A stretch of DNA of 64,000 nucleotides from positions 29,107 to 93,106 of the forward strand of contig NZ_JAFAGS010000176.1 in assembly GCF_019237635.1 (NCBI RefSeq), read 5' to 3'. This document shows, piece by piece, positions 53,852 through 62,998 of the stretch; the stretch's first letter is position 1, and every line of letters starts with the position of its first letter. Both the position numbers and the translations under genes were made by a program. Source of the DNA: Pluralibacter sp. (GTDB lineage Bacteria; Pseudomonadota; Gammaproteobacteria; Enterobacterales; Enterobacteriaceae). The notes beneath the pieces were generated by a model. That model was not told where the DNA came from, searched no databases, and saw only the letters and a list, made by a program, of their open reading frames with translations.

Positions 53852-53955
53852 TCCATTCCTCCACCCATTCCGCTTTTTTTCTCCTCTCCTGCTGCGATAA
53901 TTACTGCATAGGTACAATGCAGCGGTGACGCATTGCCTTTGTTGAGGAACACACT

Positions 53956-54318
53956 ATGGATTACGAATTTCTGCGCGACATTACCGGAGGGGTAAAGGTG
54001 CGGATGTCGATGGGCCATGAGGCCGTCGGGCACTGGTTCAATGAAGAGGTGAAAGAGAACCTCGCACTGCTGGAGGAAGTTGAACAGGCCGCACACGCAG
54101 TCAAAGGTACTGAGCGTTCCTGGCAACGCGCGGGTCACGAATACACGCTGTGGATGGACGGCGAAGAGGTGATGGTGCGCGCGAATCAGCTGGATTTTTC
54201 CGGCGATGAGATGGAGGAGGGGATGAGTTACTACGACGAAGAGAGCCTGTCTTTGTGCGGCGTAGAGGACTTTCTCCAGGTGGTCGCGGCCTACCGCGCG
54301 TTTATGAAGCAGAAATAA
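53956..54318 (+). CDS. yacL: UPF0231 protein YacL
   Basis: Conserved 120-residue enterobacterial protein of unknown function (UPF0231), acidic, cytoplasmic, with no signal peptide or membrane segment. Length and sequence match E. coli YacL, including RVSMGHE-type (here [21 protein letters not shown]) and [19 protein letters not shown] stretches. A GAGGAA ribosome binding site precedes the ATG. In E. coli it sits directly upstream of speD on the opposite strand; here a three-gene sugar locus separates them. Confidence 0.95.
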   Translation: MDYEFLRDITGGVKVRMSMGHEAVGHWFNEEVKENLALLEEVEQAAHAVKGTERSWQRAGHEYTLWMDGEEVMVRANQLDFSGDEMEEGMSYYDEESLSLCGVEDFLQVVAAYRAFMKQK

Positions 54319-54320
54319 TC

Positions 54321-54345
54321 ACTGCCTCCCGGCGCGGGAGGCAGT
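54321..54345. terminator. Stem-loop between yacL and the GH36 gene
   Basis: Eleven-pair perfect stem ACTGCCTCCCG / CGGGAGGCAGT with a three-base loop, immediately after yacL and 7 bases before the end of the convergent GH36 gene. No T run follows on the plus strand; GATTATTT follows on the minus strand. Confidence 0.65.
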
Positions 54346-54351
54346 ACCGTC

Positions 54352-56403
54352 TCAGTGAGTAAAGGTGAGATGGAACAGCCTTGACGTCATCGCGTCACGC
54401 AGCGTGATATTGACGCTATCACCTTGAATGACCGGCTGGCAGCGTTCGCTATCGAACGTTGGATAAACGCAGGTTATTTTATCCAGCAGGGGCAATAAAA
54501 GCGCCCGCGTTTCCTGTTCGGATCCCATCCGCCACACTGCCAGCCAGCCCTCTTTCGCGTTTCGCAAGCCAAATGCCAGCCACGGCGAATCGAAAGAGGG
54601 TAAACCCAACGGCCAGAATGGCTGCAGGTGGGGAATTTTCTCGCGAAATGTTTTGTACAACGTAATTCCCTCTTTCACTAACGCAAAACGTTTTTCATCA
54701 AGCTCCGCCAGATGGCCACTCTGGTGAATTCGCAGCAGCAAGCTGTTGACCATGTTCATTACGACTTCTTCTCTGTCGCCTTCACGTAGCGGATATGACC
54801 AGATGGCGGCTTGCTCCGGTGTGACGGCTGAAGCCGCGGCGGCGGCGATGCACGCCATTAAACGATAATCCGTCTGATCGGTAACGGATTGAATGCTGTG
54901 CTGCTGCAACATGGCGTAGTCCATCCGTAAACCGCCGCTGCCGCAGTTTTCGATAACGAGTTGCGGATAACGATCCATCGTTTTTTTCAGCCAGTTCAGA
55001 TAGGCGCGGTTATGCTGCAGCAACCCATCGCCGGGGCTATCGGCGTTGTATTCTGTACCGCTGCCAGCATTAATGTTGTAGTCCATTTTGATGTAGCTGA
55101 TACCGTATTCCTCGATCAGACGAGTGATAACCCGATCGGCGTGCTCCTGTACCTGCGGGTGGCGAAAATCGAGCTGATAGCGCTGGTGGTCGATGACCCG
55201 TTTCCCATGCCGTTGAAAAAAACAGGCGTCGGGAAGGCGCTGAGCTAACGGGCAGGCGATCCCCATCACTTCAAGCTCCAGCCACAGACCGGGCTGCATG
55301 CCTTTACTGATGATGTAATCCAGCGGCTCGCGGATCCCGTCGGGAAACCGCGCAGAGGATGGTAGCCATTCACCCACGCCATCCCACCATTCGCCGTCAG
55401 AGTACCAGCCGCAGTCGATACAAAAGTATTCGCAGCCTGCCGCTGCCGCCGCATCAATGAGCGGTAGCAACTTTTCGGTTGTGGGATCGCCAGACAGACA
55501 GTTCATATAGTCGTTAAAAATGACCGGCAGTCGCTTATTGTCCAGGGATGGACGCAGGATCTGCCGACGATAGCGGGTGATTTCCTGCAATGCCTCCTGT
55601 AACCCTCCATTGACCAGTGAAATAGCCACAGGTACAGAGGAAAAACGCTCGCCGGGCGCCAGTTGCTTCCACCAGTGGTTCTCATTTTCATTGGGTCCGC
55701 TGACCTGTAGATAGAGGCGATCGCGAAAATCGCTGATTTCCCATTGCCAGGAGCCGTTATGCTCTATTTGCCACAGAAGGGTGGTACCCGCCGCAAGATC
55801 CTCAAATGCGGCACAAGGCAGGTAGCCGATACTGGACCAGGTTCCGGTGTTCTCTACAGAAATGCGGTTGAGTGAGAAACGGTTTACCTTATCCAGTCCC
55901 AGGGTCGGGAGCGTAGCGCTTTTCCATTGCGCTTCGCCGTACCAGGCATTGTGCGGCAAATGCAAAAGGCTGGTTTTTTCCCAGGGGGGCGTGTCGAGGG
56001 CGAACAAGGCCAGTGAACTGACATATTCAAGGCCAGTGGATTCAGTGGCGATATTGCTGACCTCGCACCAGATGCGTGCCGATTGTAAACCGCGAAAATG
56101 CTGCAGGTGCCAGCAGGCGTGTAGGGTTTCATTTTGCAGGACGATTTCCAGCTTTTTACCCACATCATTTTCTAAGCATCGGTGAGTGACATAGTGTAAA
56201 GACGAACCCGGTTCGCTGCCGGTGTGCTTGCGCGCATGATGATCGTTTTGATTATACCCGCTGGCATGAATTTGAATCAGGGGGAAGGCACCGTGCGATT
56301 CACTATTTTTAGTGGTGGTAAAACGACTAATATAAATATGCTCTTCAGCATCAATGTCAAAGTCGATATAAAAACAAGGTTCTCTAAATTCCAAAAAACA
56401 CAT
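54352..56403 (-). CDS. Alpha-galactosidase, glycoside hydrolase family 36
   Basis: A 683-residue cytoplasmic enzyme with no signal peptide. The GH36 layout is clear: an N-terminal beta-sandwich, a catalytic TIM barrel (about 290-620) with the nucleophile Asp441 in YIKMDYN, ENCGSGGLRMD at 485-495, and the likely acid/base Asp509 in VTDQTD, then a C-terminal beta domain. Substrates are likely raffinose-family or melibiose-type alpha-galactosides; another specificity within GH36 is possible. AAGGAG lies 8 bases before the ATG. It follows the transporter gene by 18 bases on the same strand. It has no counterpart at this position in E. coli K-12, and codon use is more AT-rich than the flanking genes. 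Confidence 0.88.
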   Translation of the reverse strand: MCFLEFREPCFYIDFDIDAEEHIYISRFTTTKNSESHGAFPLIQIHASGYNQNDHHARKHTGSEPGSSLHYVTHRCLENDVGKKLEIVLQNETLHACWHLQHFRGLQSARIWCEVSNIATESTGLEYVSSLALFALDTPPWEKTSLLHLPHNAWYGEAQWKSATLPTLGLDKVNRFSLNRISVENTGTWSSIGYLPCAAFEDLAAGTTLLWQIEHNGSWQWEISDFRDRLYLQVSGPNENENHWWKQLAPGERFSSVPVAISLVNGGLQEALQEITRYRRQILRPSLDNKRLPVIFNDYMNCLSGDPTTEKLLPLIDAAAAAGCEYFCIDCGWYSDGEWWDGVGEWLPSSARFPDGIREPLDYIISKGMQPGLWLELEVMGIACPLAQRLPDACFFQRHGKRVIDHQRYQLDFRHPQVQEHADRVITRLIEEYGISYIKMDYNINAGSGTEYNADSPGDGLLQHNRAYLNWLKKTMDRYPQLVIENCGSGGLRMDYAMLQQHSIQSVTDQTDYRLMACIAAAAASAVTPEQAAIWSYPLREGDREEVVMNMVNSLLLRIHQSGHLAELDEKRFALVKEGITLYKTFREKIPHLQPFWPLGLPSFDSPWLAFGLRNAKEGWLAVWRMGSEQETRALLLPLLDKITCVYPTFDSERCQPVIQGDSVNITLRDAMTSRLFHLTFTH

Positions 56404-56421
56404 ATCAACCGCTCCTTGCTC

Positions 56422-57825
56422 TTATCGTCCGATATGCCGTAATTTTTTTCCTGACATCAGGTTTTGCTCAATGTGCTCCAGCGAGATGTTTTTAGTCTCA
56501 GGAACAAAAAGGTAAATAATAGCAATGGCGAATAGGTTTAATAATGCATATAAATAAAAAGTATGTGCGCTACCCAATGTATTCAGTAATGAAAGGAATG
56601 TCGCGCTAACAATCATCCCTGCAATATGACAGGTGAAGGTTGAACAGGTAATGCCGAACTCACGCCCCTTTAGCGGTTGGATTTCGGAACATAACAGCCA
56701 AATCAGGGGGCCTGCCGACATTGAAAAACCCACAATGAAAAGCAGTAGCATCGTGACGGTTACCCCTTTTTCCAGAGCAGTCAACGCTTCGCCTCCGAGG
56801 AGCGTACCGACAACGCTCATTGCAATCCCCATTGTGATAAAACCGATGTACAGCATGGGTTTACGCCCCCATCTGTCGACAAGCCCGACGGCAATAAAGG
56901 TGGCAATGGTCATCACAAAGCCGACGATAACCGTTCCCCACATTTGTTCTGCCGTTGAGCTAAAGCCGATTTCACGGAATATGCGAGGGGCGTAGTACAT
57001 CATCACGTTGACGCCGGAAAATTGTTGCATGATTTGCAGTACGATGCCTAAACCAACGCTTCGGCGAAAATTTCTGTTTTCTTTAAATAGATGCCAACCC
57101 TGCTGTTTAACCCGCAGCTGTTCTTTGATTTCTCTGAGTTCATTTTCTACTTCTTCTTGGGTGTTACGCAGGCGTAATAGCACTTCTCGTGCCGCGTCTT
57201 CTCGCCCGTGCATCACCAGCCAGCGTGGGCTGCGCGGCAGAAATAGCGCACCAAACAAAAAGATAAGCGATGGGATGGCGACCACCAGGAGCATGCCACG
57301 CCAGTTTCCACTATAGCTGAAGGCAGTGTTGGTCAGAAAGACGAGTAAAATACCGAGTGCAATCATTAGCTGATAGGCAGAAATCATCGCCCCGCGAATA
57401 TTTTTTGGCGTTATTTCAGAAAGATACAATGGTGTGGCATAAGAGGCGACGCCAAGACCTACACCCAGAATCAAGCGCCCTGCGATTAACATATCGGGAT
57501 TCACTGCGCAGGTACAAATAATGGCGCCCATACAGAAGGCGGCGGCAGCAATCAACAGCGCGTACTTCCGACCGAATCGGTAGGCTAAAAAGCCGCTGCA
57601 AAGTGTGGCGACCGCCGCACCGACCATCATTGAACTGACAATCCATTCCTGCTGATTGTCGAGGAGGTGATATTCTTTGGCAATGAGCGGTAGTGCGCCA
57701 GAAATGACACCGATGTCCAGACCAAATAGTAACCCTGCGAGTGCGGCCAGCAGACATATCCAAATAACCTGGGGACGGGTTTTCACCTGGGGTACCGCTG
57801 TGGGAAGTGCATCTTCTAAGTGCAT
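56422..57825 (-). CDS. MFS sugar:proton symporter (GalP/AraE-like)
   Basis: Major facilitator superfamily sugar transporter, 467 residues with twelve predicted membrane helices. Signature motifs are GLDIGVISGALPLI in helix 1, RFGRKYALL between helices 2 and 3, PRSPRWLV before the central loop, GRKPMLYIG in the second half, and VPETKNISLEHIE at the C-terminus, all as in GalP, AraE and XylE. The substrate is inferred only from the adjacent GH36 gene: an alpha-galactoside or its product. AAGGGA precedes the ATG. It is first in a two-gene operon and divergent from a LacI-type regulator, with a CRP-like site between. Confidence 0.88.
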   Translation of the reverse strand: MHLEDALPTAVPQVKTRPQVIWICLLAALAGLLFGLDIGVISGALPLIAKEYHLLDNQQEWIVSSMMVGAAVATLCSGFLAYRFGRKYALLIAAAAFCMGAIICTCAVNPDMLIAGRLILGVGLGVASYATPLYLSEITPKNIRGAMISAYQLMIALGILLVFLTNTAFSYSGNWRGMLLVVAIPSLIFLFGALFLPRSPRWLVMHGREDAAREVLLRLRNTQEEVENELREIKEQLRVKQQGWHLFKENRNFRRSVGLGIVLQIMQQFSGVNVMMYYAPRIFREIGFSSTAEQMWGTVIVGFVMTIATFIAVGLVDRWGRKPMLYIGFITMGIAMSVVGTLLGGEALTALEKGVTVTMLLLFIVGFSMSAGPLIWLLCSEIQPLKGREFGITCSTFTCHIAGMIVSATFLSLLNTLGSAHTFYLYALLNLFAIAIIYLFVPETKNISLEHIEQNLMSGKKLRHIGR

Positions 57826-57925
57826 AAAATATCCCTTTTAAATAAAAATAAGATTTAATACTTAATCGATTTCGTATTTTTATGCTAGAGCTTAAAAATA
57901 ATGCAGGCAATCTCTTTTAAGATGT

Positions 57926-57947
57926 AAATGTGATCGAAATTACATAA
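57926..57947 (-). promoter_or_regulatory. CRP-like site of the alpha-galactoside locus
   Basis: TGTGA (57929-57933), TCGAAA, TTACA (57940-57944), flanked by AAA and TAA, deviates from the CRP core consensus at one base. The centre (57936.5) is 61.5 bases upstream of the start expected from a minus-strand TAGCAT -10 (57882-57887), the spacing of class I CRP activation. The transporter gene starts 50 bases beyond that point. Confidence 0.65.
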
Positions 57948-58033
57948 TTTACAGGAGGCCTTGTTGCTACTCTCAGGCTAATGATTTAAATTGGCAGAAA
58001 TATCCTTGTTGAAAGCAAATTAATCCATAAAAG

Positions 58034-59032
58034 ATGAATATTAAAGAACTGGCGGATTTTCTGAATCTTTCCACAGCGACAGTTTCGAAAGCGCTTAATA
58101 ATAAAAATGACATTAGTAGCCATACCCGTAAGAAGGTGCAAGACGCGGCGGAGCGGCTAGGGTACCGACCTAATGCATCTGCTCGTTATTTGCGTAGCGG
58201 TAAAACAGGAACCGTCGCGCTTATGCTCCCTGCGGCAGATAGCGGTAATATCTATACCGCATCATTCTTTATGCGTATTGCCAGAGGTTTGCAATCGACA
58301 CTGAAAGCACAGGATATAGATCCGGTCATTCACCTTGCGACCGATCGGCAGGGGGAGCGTCAGATGTTGCAAAAGATCGTCGAACAAAATCGGGCTGATG
58401 CGATTATTCTCACCGATACGCGGATTGATGATGAGCGTATTGCTTTGCTTGATGCGCTGAATTTTCCTTTTGTAACCATGGGACAAAGCCGTGCGTTGGA
58501 GGGGCATTTTAATTGGGTGGATTTTAATCATGAAGAGATGGGGCGGCAGTGTGTGCGTTTTGCTCTGCATAAAGGCGCGAGGCGGATAGCTGTTGCGACA
58601 CTCGGCCCGGACAGTATGCACGGCCTGCAGTTTCTGCAGGGCTGTCAGCAGGAAATGCGAGTGAATGCTCTGTTGCTGGATGAGGGATTAACCTTTTTCG
58701 GCACGGTCGCCGAATCGTCCGGTGAAGAGGCGGCAAGACAGTTTATGCAGCAGAAAGAAAAACCAGACTTCATTATTTTTATCAATGATTTCCTCCTGAT
58801 GGGGGCAAATCATTATCTGGCTTCATTACCGGGTTGCAAGGTAAATGAAACTCGGATGCTCTGTGCGGTAGCCAGCAGTGATTTTTCTTCACGAGTGATG
58901 ACATCAAGGTGTTTGTTCACGGTCGATCATGAAGAAGTCGGACGTCGTCTTGGGGAAGCGGTACTGAGGGTGCTGGAGGATAATCGTCCGGTCACGTCGA
59001 TAGCGATCGAACTGAAACAGAACGCTTTTTGA
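58034..59032 (+). CDS. LacI-family transcriptional regulator
   Basis: A 332-residue LacI/GalR regulator: helix-turn-helix at residues 1-25 (MNIKELADFLNLSTATVSKAL), hinge around 45-60 (RPNASARYLRSGKTGTVALM), and a periplasmic-binding-like effector domain from about residue 60 to the end. It is divergent from the transporter-GH36 pair, with 208 bases between, and most likely controls them in response to an alpha-galactoside or galactose derivative. No close relative by name is evident. The ribosome binding site is weak (AAAAG). Its sequence is visibly more AT-rich than the core genes around it, consistent with acquisition. Confidence 0.87.
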   Translation: MNIKELADFLNLSTATVSKALNNKNDISSHTRKKVQDAAERLGYRPNASARYLRSGKTGTVALMLPAADSGNIYTASFFMRIARGLQSTLKAQDIDPVIHLATDRQGERQMLQKIVEQNRADAIILTDTRIDDERIALLDALNFPFVTMGQSRALEGHFNWVDFNHEEMGRQCVRFALHKGARRIAVATLGPDSMHGLQFLQGCQQEMRVNALLLDEGLTFFGTVAESSGEEAARQFMQQKEKPDFIIFINDFLLMGANHYLASLPGCKVNETRMLCAVASSDFSSRVMTSRCLFTVDHEEVGRRLGEAVLRVLEDNRPVTSIAIELKQNAF

Positions 59033-59056
59033 GCGGGCATCCCTGCTCCGGCGGGC

Positions 59057-59851
59057 TTACACGGCTGGCATGTTGCTGCCGTAGTAAATCTCGCGCATTT
59101 CTTTCCAGAGCCGGTCGGTGATGACCTTGCGCTCTTCGTCGCTTAAATCTTCCGGTTTGGTATGGAACATGTAGTGCTTAAGGTCGAACTCTTTAAGCAA
59201 CATCTTGGTATGGAAGATATTTTCCTGATAAACGTTAACGTCCACCATGTCGTACAGCGCTTTCATGTCCTCGGACATGAAGTTCTGGATGGAGTTGATT
59301 TCGTGGTCGATAAAGTGCTTCATCCCGTTGACGTCACGGGTAAAACCGCGCACGCGGTAATCAATCGTCACAATATCCGACTCAAGCTGATGAATCAGGT
59401 AATTCAACGCTTTCAGCGGTGAAATGACGCCACAGGTTGAGACTTCGATATCCGCGCGGAACGTGCACAAGCCGCCTTCAGGATGGCTTTCGGGATAGGT
59501 ATGCACGCAGATGTGGCTTTTATCGAGGTGAGCCACAACCGCTTCCGGCAGCGGGCCGGGATGCTCGGTGGTGTCGATAAGTTTAGGGTCGATGGGCTCC
59601 TCGCTCACCAGAATAGTGACGCTGGCGCCCTGAGGCTCATAATCCTGGCGGGCGATGTTAAGGATATTCGCACCGATAATAGAACAGGTTTCCGACAGGA
59701 TTTCTGTCAGACGGTTGGCGTTATACAGTTCATCGATATAAGCGATGTAACCGTCGCGCTCTTCTGCTGTTTTGGCATAGCAGATATCGTAAATACAAAA
59801 ACTCAGACTTTTTGTCAGGTTGTTAAAGCCATGCAGTTTTAGTTTTTTCAA
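59057..59851 (-). CDS. speD: S-adenosylmethionine decarboxylase proenzyme
   Basis: Makes decarboxylated SAM, the aminopropyl donor for spermidine. The 264-residue proenzyme self-cleaves to form a pyruvoyl group; the cleavage site Lys111-Ser112 lies in [11 protein letters not shown], the same position as in E. coli. The start is TTG at 59851, preceded by AAGGAG 10-11 bases upstream, giving the family N-terminus; no ATG or GTG is better placed. Length equals E. coli. It is 15 bases downstream of speE in one operon. Confidence 0.97.
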   Translation of the reverse strand: MKKLKLHGFNNLTKSLSFCIYDICYAKTAEERDGYIAYIDELYNANRLTEILSETCSIIGANILNIARQDYEPQGASVTILVSEEPIDPKLIDTTEHPGPLPEAVVAHLDKSHICVHTYPESHPEGGLCTFRADIEVSTCGVISPLKALNYLIHQLESDIVTIDYRVRGFTRDVNGMKHFIDHEINSIQNFMSEDMKALYDMVDVNVYQENIFHTKMLLKEFDLKHYMFHTKPEDLSDEERKVITDRLWKEMREIYYGSNMPAV

Positions 59852-59866
59852 TTTATTATCATCTCC

Positions 59867-60733
59867 TTAGGACGACGGTGTGGCGAGCGCGTCTTGCAAA
59901 TATTGGGGTAAGGCAAAAGCGGCGGTGTGGATAGCCGGACTGTAATAACGGCATTTCAGGTTGGCCTGATGGAAGCGGGCCTGAATGATTTCCGTCGACA
60001 AATGGCGCAACGCGTCGTTATCCGTCGCCCACGCAAAGGTCATGATCCCGCCGTAGTAGGTCGGAATCGCCGCCTGGTAGAAGCTGACGTCACTAAAATA
60101 GTGGCTGAGTTTACGGTGGCTGTCGATGGCTTCATCCTGTTGCAGGAAGCAGACGCCGTTCTGTGCGACAAAAATCCCGCCCGGGTTCAGGCAGCGCTTG
60201 CAGCCTTCATAAAACGCCGACGTAAACAGACTCTCGCCAGGACCGATAGGATCGGTGCAGTCGGAGATAATCACATCAAACGTTTGCGTCGTCTGGTTAA
60301 CAAAATTGACGCCGTCGTCGATCACCAGCTGAAAGCGCGGATCGTCATAGCTGCCTGCGTTGTGGTTGGGCAGATACTGGCGACAGAAAGCGACCACGCC
60401 TGCATCGATTTCCACCATGGTAATGGTGTCGATGTTTGGGTGACGTGAGACTTCGCGTAGCATCGCGCCATCGCCGCCGCCGATAATCAGCACGTGCTTC
60501 GCGTGGCCGTGCGCCAGCAGCGGAACGTGGGTCATCATTTCGTGATAGATAAATTCGTCCCGCTCGGTGGTTTGCACCACGCCATCCAGCGCCATGACGC
60601 GCCCAAATGCGGCGTTTTCGAAAATGATCAGATCCTGATGATCGGTCTTTTCGTGATAGAGCACGTTATCAACGGCAAAATATTGACCAAACTTGTCGTG
60701 CAGCGTTTCATGCCAGCGCGTGTTTTCGGCCAT
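59867..60733 (-). CDS. speE: Spermidine synthase SpeE
   Basis: Transfers the aminopropyl group from decarboxylated SAM to putrescine. The 288-residue product equals the E. coli length, with the N-terminal beta domain, the Rossmann-like core loop [17 protein letters not shown] near residue 83, the catalytic Asp region [16 protein letters not shown] near residue 155, and [17 protein letters not shown] lies 7-8 bases before the ATG. First of the speED pair. Confidence 0.98.
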   Translation of the reverse strand: MAENTRWHETLHDKFGQYFAVDNVLYHEKTDHQDLIIFENAAFGRVMALDGVVQTTERDEFIYHEMMTHVPLLAHGHAKHVLIIGGGDGAMLREVSRHPNIDTITMVEIDAGVVAFCRQYLPNHNAGSYDDPRFQLVIDDGVNFVNQTTQTFDVIISDCTDPIGPGESLFTSAFYEGCKRCLNPGGIFVAQNGVCFLQQDEAIDSHRKLSHYFSDVSFYQAAIPTYYGGIMTFAWATDNDALRHLSTEIIQARFHQANLKCRYYSPAIHTAAFALPQYLQDALATPSS

Positions 60734-60774
60734 CGTGTCGACCTCCTGTTTTAACGCCTGTTGACTACAGGCAT

Positions 60775-60804
60775 AGCATAGTAGCCAATTATGGCGCTAT
60801 TCAA
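60775..60804 (-). promoter_or_regulatory. Probable speE promoter
   Basis: On the minus strand, TTGAAT (60804-60799), an 18-base spacer and TATGCT (60780-60775) lie 42-71 bases upstream of speE. Confidence 0.5.
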
Positions 60805-60836
60805 CAAGGCGGTCCTGGGGTTGCGTCGTCAGGCGC

Positions 60837-61184
60837 TTATTTCACGTAGGCCAGCAGGCTCAGCGAATCGCGCGCCAGCGCTTTGCATTTGGTGGAGGTT
60901 GGGATGCGGATGCCGCTGAGATCGCGGTAGCTGTCCTCGCCGAGCGCTTTCATGTTAAAGCTGTCATAGTTGCTCAGATCCCATTGATTTTGCTGGGCAA
61001 AAAAGACCAAAGCACGCCGAATCTGGCCATTGGGTAAATTCTGGTAGCCACAGTCGTTTTTCAGAAAGACAAATACCGCCGTCAGATCGGCCATATCTTC
61101 GGCTTCGGATTCGCTTAACGCATAGCTGTTGCTGGAAAAAATAAACAGCAATCCGAGTACCAGAGTTCTGAAAAACGTCTTCAT
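60837..61184 (-). CDS. yacC: Small secreted protein YacC
   Basis: A 115-residue protein matching E. coli YacC in length and sequence; function not established (PulS/OutS-family lipoprotein-like, though no lipobox cysteine is at the cleavage point). It has a Sec signal peptide (MKTFFRTLVLGLLFIFSSNSYA) followed by LSESEAEDMADLTAVFVFLKN, and two cysteines (near residues 45 and 99) that could pair. A longer frame to 61223 adds 13 unconserved residues; the ATG at 61184 gives the family start. It is upstream of speE on the same strand and divergent from cueO. Confidence 0.94.
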   Translation of the reverse strand: MKTFFRTLVLGLLFIFSSNSYALSESEAEDMADLTAVFVFLKNDCGYQNLPNGQIRRALVFFAQQNQWDLSNYDSFNMKALGEDSYRDLSGIRIPTSTKCKALARDSLSLLAYVK

Positions 61185-61264
61185 CTTATTTACCAATGCA
61201 TCCAGGAAAAACAACGTTAGCATACTTCATAACGTAGCGCAGAGCTTTCTTATTGCGCTTTTTC

Positions 61265-61295
61265 TTGACCTTCCGGTAAGGGGAGGGTTTAAGCT
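61265..61295 (+). promoter_or_regulatory. CueR-type promoter of cueO
   Basis: TTGACC (61265-61270) and TAAGCT (61290-61295) are separated by 19 bases, the overlong spacer typical of MerR-family promoters. Inside the spacer lies ACCTTCC-GGTAAGG-GGAGGGT (61268-61288), a dyad with one mismatched pair that fits the CueR box. Copper-loaded CueR would untwist this spacer to activate cueO. Confidence 0.88.
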
Positions 61296-61330
61296 CATTA
61301 ATTCGCCTGCAGACGAAAAAGGGAGTGAAG

Positions 61331-62917
61331 ATGCAACGTCGTGAATTTATCAAACTGGCCGCCGCCGTCGGGGTCGCCAGCGCATTACCGCTGTGGAGCC
61401 GCCACGTATTGGCCGCCGAACGTCCGGTTCTGCCAATACCCACGATCCTGACGCCCGATGCCCGCAACAGCGTGACGTTGACGGTGCAGCGCGGGACGAC
61501 ATCGTTCGGGGGGAAGACGGCCACCACCTGGGGATACAACGGCAACCTTTTAGGCCCGGCGCTGAGGCTGCAACAGGGGAAACCGGTCACGGTCGAGATT
61601 CGCAATCAGCTGGCGGAAGAGACCACCCTTCACTGGCACGGCCTTGAAATCCCCGGCGACGTCGACGGCGGTCCGCAGGGGATAATCAAACCCGGCGCCT
61701 CCCGCTCCGTCACGTTCACCCCCACTCAGCAGGCGGCAACCTGCTGGTTCCACCCGCATCAGCACGGCAAAACCGGGCGCCAGGTCGCGATGGGCCTGGC
61801 GGGACTGGTGCTGATTGAAGACCCGCAGATTAGCGCGCTGTTGCTGCCTAAGCAGTGGGGCATTGATGACATACCGGTCATTATTCAGGATAAGCAGTTC
61901 GGCAGCGACGGGCAGATTGATTATCAACTGGATATGATGACCGCCGCCGTCGGCTGGTTTGGCGATACGCTGCTGACCAACGGCGCGATTTATCCTCAAC
62001 ATGCCGCGCCGAAAGGCTGGTTGCGCCTGCGACTGCTCAATGGCTGCAATGCGCGTTCGCTGAACCTCGCGGCCAGCGACAATCGTCCTCTGTACGTGAT
62101 CGCCAGCGACGGCGGCCTGTTGGCCGAACCGGTGAAGGTGACGGAATTGCCGATGCTGATGGGCGAGCGTTTTGAAGTGCTGGTGGATATCAGCGACGGT
62201 AAAGCCTTTGATCTGGTGACGCTGCCGGTGACCCAGATGGGGATGGCGGTGGCGCCGTTTGATAAAGCGCATCCCGTGATGCGCATCCAGCCGGTGCTGG
62301 TCCCGGCGTCCGCTACGCTACCGGACCAGCTCGCTACCCTCCCGGCGCTGCCGTCGCTCGACGGGTTGACGCAGCGTAAGCTCCAGCTGTCGATGGACCC
62401 GATGCTCGACATGATGGGCATGCAGGCGCTGATGAAGAAGTACGGCGACCAGGCGATGTCCGGAATGATGCAGCACGGCGGCATGATGGGGCATATGGGG
62501 CAGGGTGGGATGGATCACGGCAACATGAACATGGGCGGTATGGGCCATATGAATCACGGCGGTGATGGTTTTGACTTCCACAATGCGAACAAAATTAACG
62601 GCCAGGCGTTCAATATGGATGCGCCGATGTTTGCCGCCAGTAAAGGGCAGTTCGAGCGCTGGGTGATTTCCGGGGAAGGGGACATGATGCTGCATCCGTT
62701 CCATATCCACGGTACGCAGTTCCGTATCCTGTCAGAAAATGGCAAACCGCCTGCGGCGCACCGTTCCGGCTGGAAAGATACCGTGCGGGTAGAGGGCAGC
62801 GTGAGCGAGGTGCTGGTGAAGTTCGACCACGACGCGCCGAAGGAGCATATGTATATGGCGCATTGTCATCTGCTGGAACATGAAGATACCGGGATGATGC
62901 TCGGGTTTACCGTTTGA
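61331..62917 (+). CDS. cueO: Multicopper oxidase CueO
   Basis: Periplasmic cuprous and phenol oxidase for copper tolerance. The 528-residue product has a twin-arginine signal (QRREFIK, cleavage after VLAA) and three cupredoxin domains. Copper ligands are present: HWHGLE and HPHQHGKT near 100-145, [10 protein letters not shown] near residue 460, and [13 protein letters not shown] at the C-terminus. The methionine-rich insert characteristic of CueO (near 355-405) is present and longer than in E. coli (516 residues in total), with repeated GM, MGHM and MNMGG units. GGGAG before the ATG at 61331 sets the start. CueR-type promoter upstream. Confidence 0.97.
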   Translation: MQRREFIKLAAAVGVASALPLWSRHVLAAERPVLPIPTILTPDARNSVTLTVQRGTTSFGGKTATTWGYNGNLLGPALRLQQGKPVTVEIRNQLAEETTLHWHGLEIPGDVDGGPQGIIKPGASRSVTFTPTQQAATCWFHPHQHGKTGRQVAMGLAGLVLIEDPQISALLLPKQWGIDDIPVIIQDKQFGSDGQIDYQLDMMTAAVGWFGDTLLTNGAIYPQHAAPKGWLRLRLLNGCNARSLNLAASDNRPLYVIASDGGLLAEPVKVTELPMLMGERFEVLVDISDGKAFDLVTLPVTQMGMAVAPFDKAHPVMRIQPVLVPASATLPDQLATLPALPSLDGLTQRKLQLSMDPMLDMMGMQALMKKYGDQAMSGMMQHGGMMGHMGQGGMDHGNMNMGGMGHMNHGGDGFDFHNANKINGQAFNMDAPMFAASKGQFERWVISGEGDMMLHPFHIHGTQFRILSENGKPPAAHRSGWKDTVRVEGSVSEVLVKFDHDAPKEHMYMAHCHLLEHEDTGMMLGFTV

Positions 62918-62921
62918 TACA

Positions 62922-62953
62922 TTGCCGGATGGCGGTTGCGCCTTATCCGGCAA
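62922..62953. repeat. REP element
   Basis: Inverted repeat TTGCCGGATGGCGG ... ATCCGGCAA, a typical enterobacterial REP sequence, five bases after the cueO stop. It pairs with a second REP to form a BIME that can end or stabilise the convergent cueO and gcd messages. Confidence 0.9.
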
Positions 62954-62964
62954 CGCATTTACAG

Positions 62965-62991
62965 GCCCGGTAAGCGTAAGCGCCAACGGGC
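62965..62991. repeat. REP element, second unit of the BIME
   Basis: GCCCGGTAAGCGTAAGCGCC followed by AACGGGC, the second REP unit, 12 bases from the first and directly before the gcd stop. Confidence 0.88.
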
Positions 62992-62998
62992 TATAACA

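Noticed and set aside
57841..57900. LacI-type operator near the transporter start, including AATCGATT at 57864
   Set aside because: The symmetry does not extend beyond eight bases, and no second copy is seen; I could not support an operator call.
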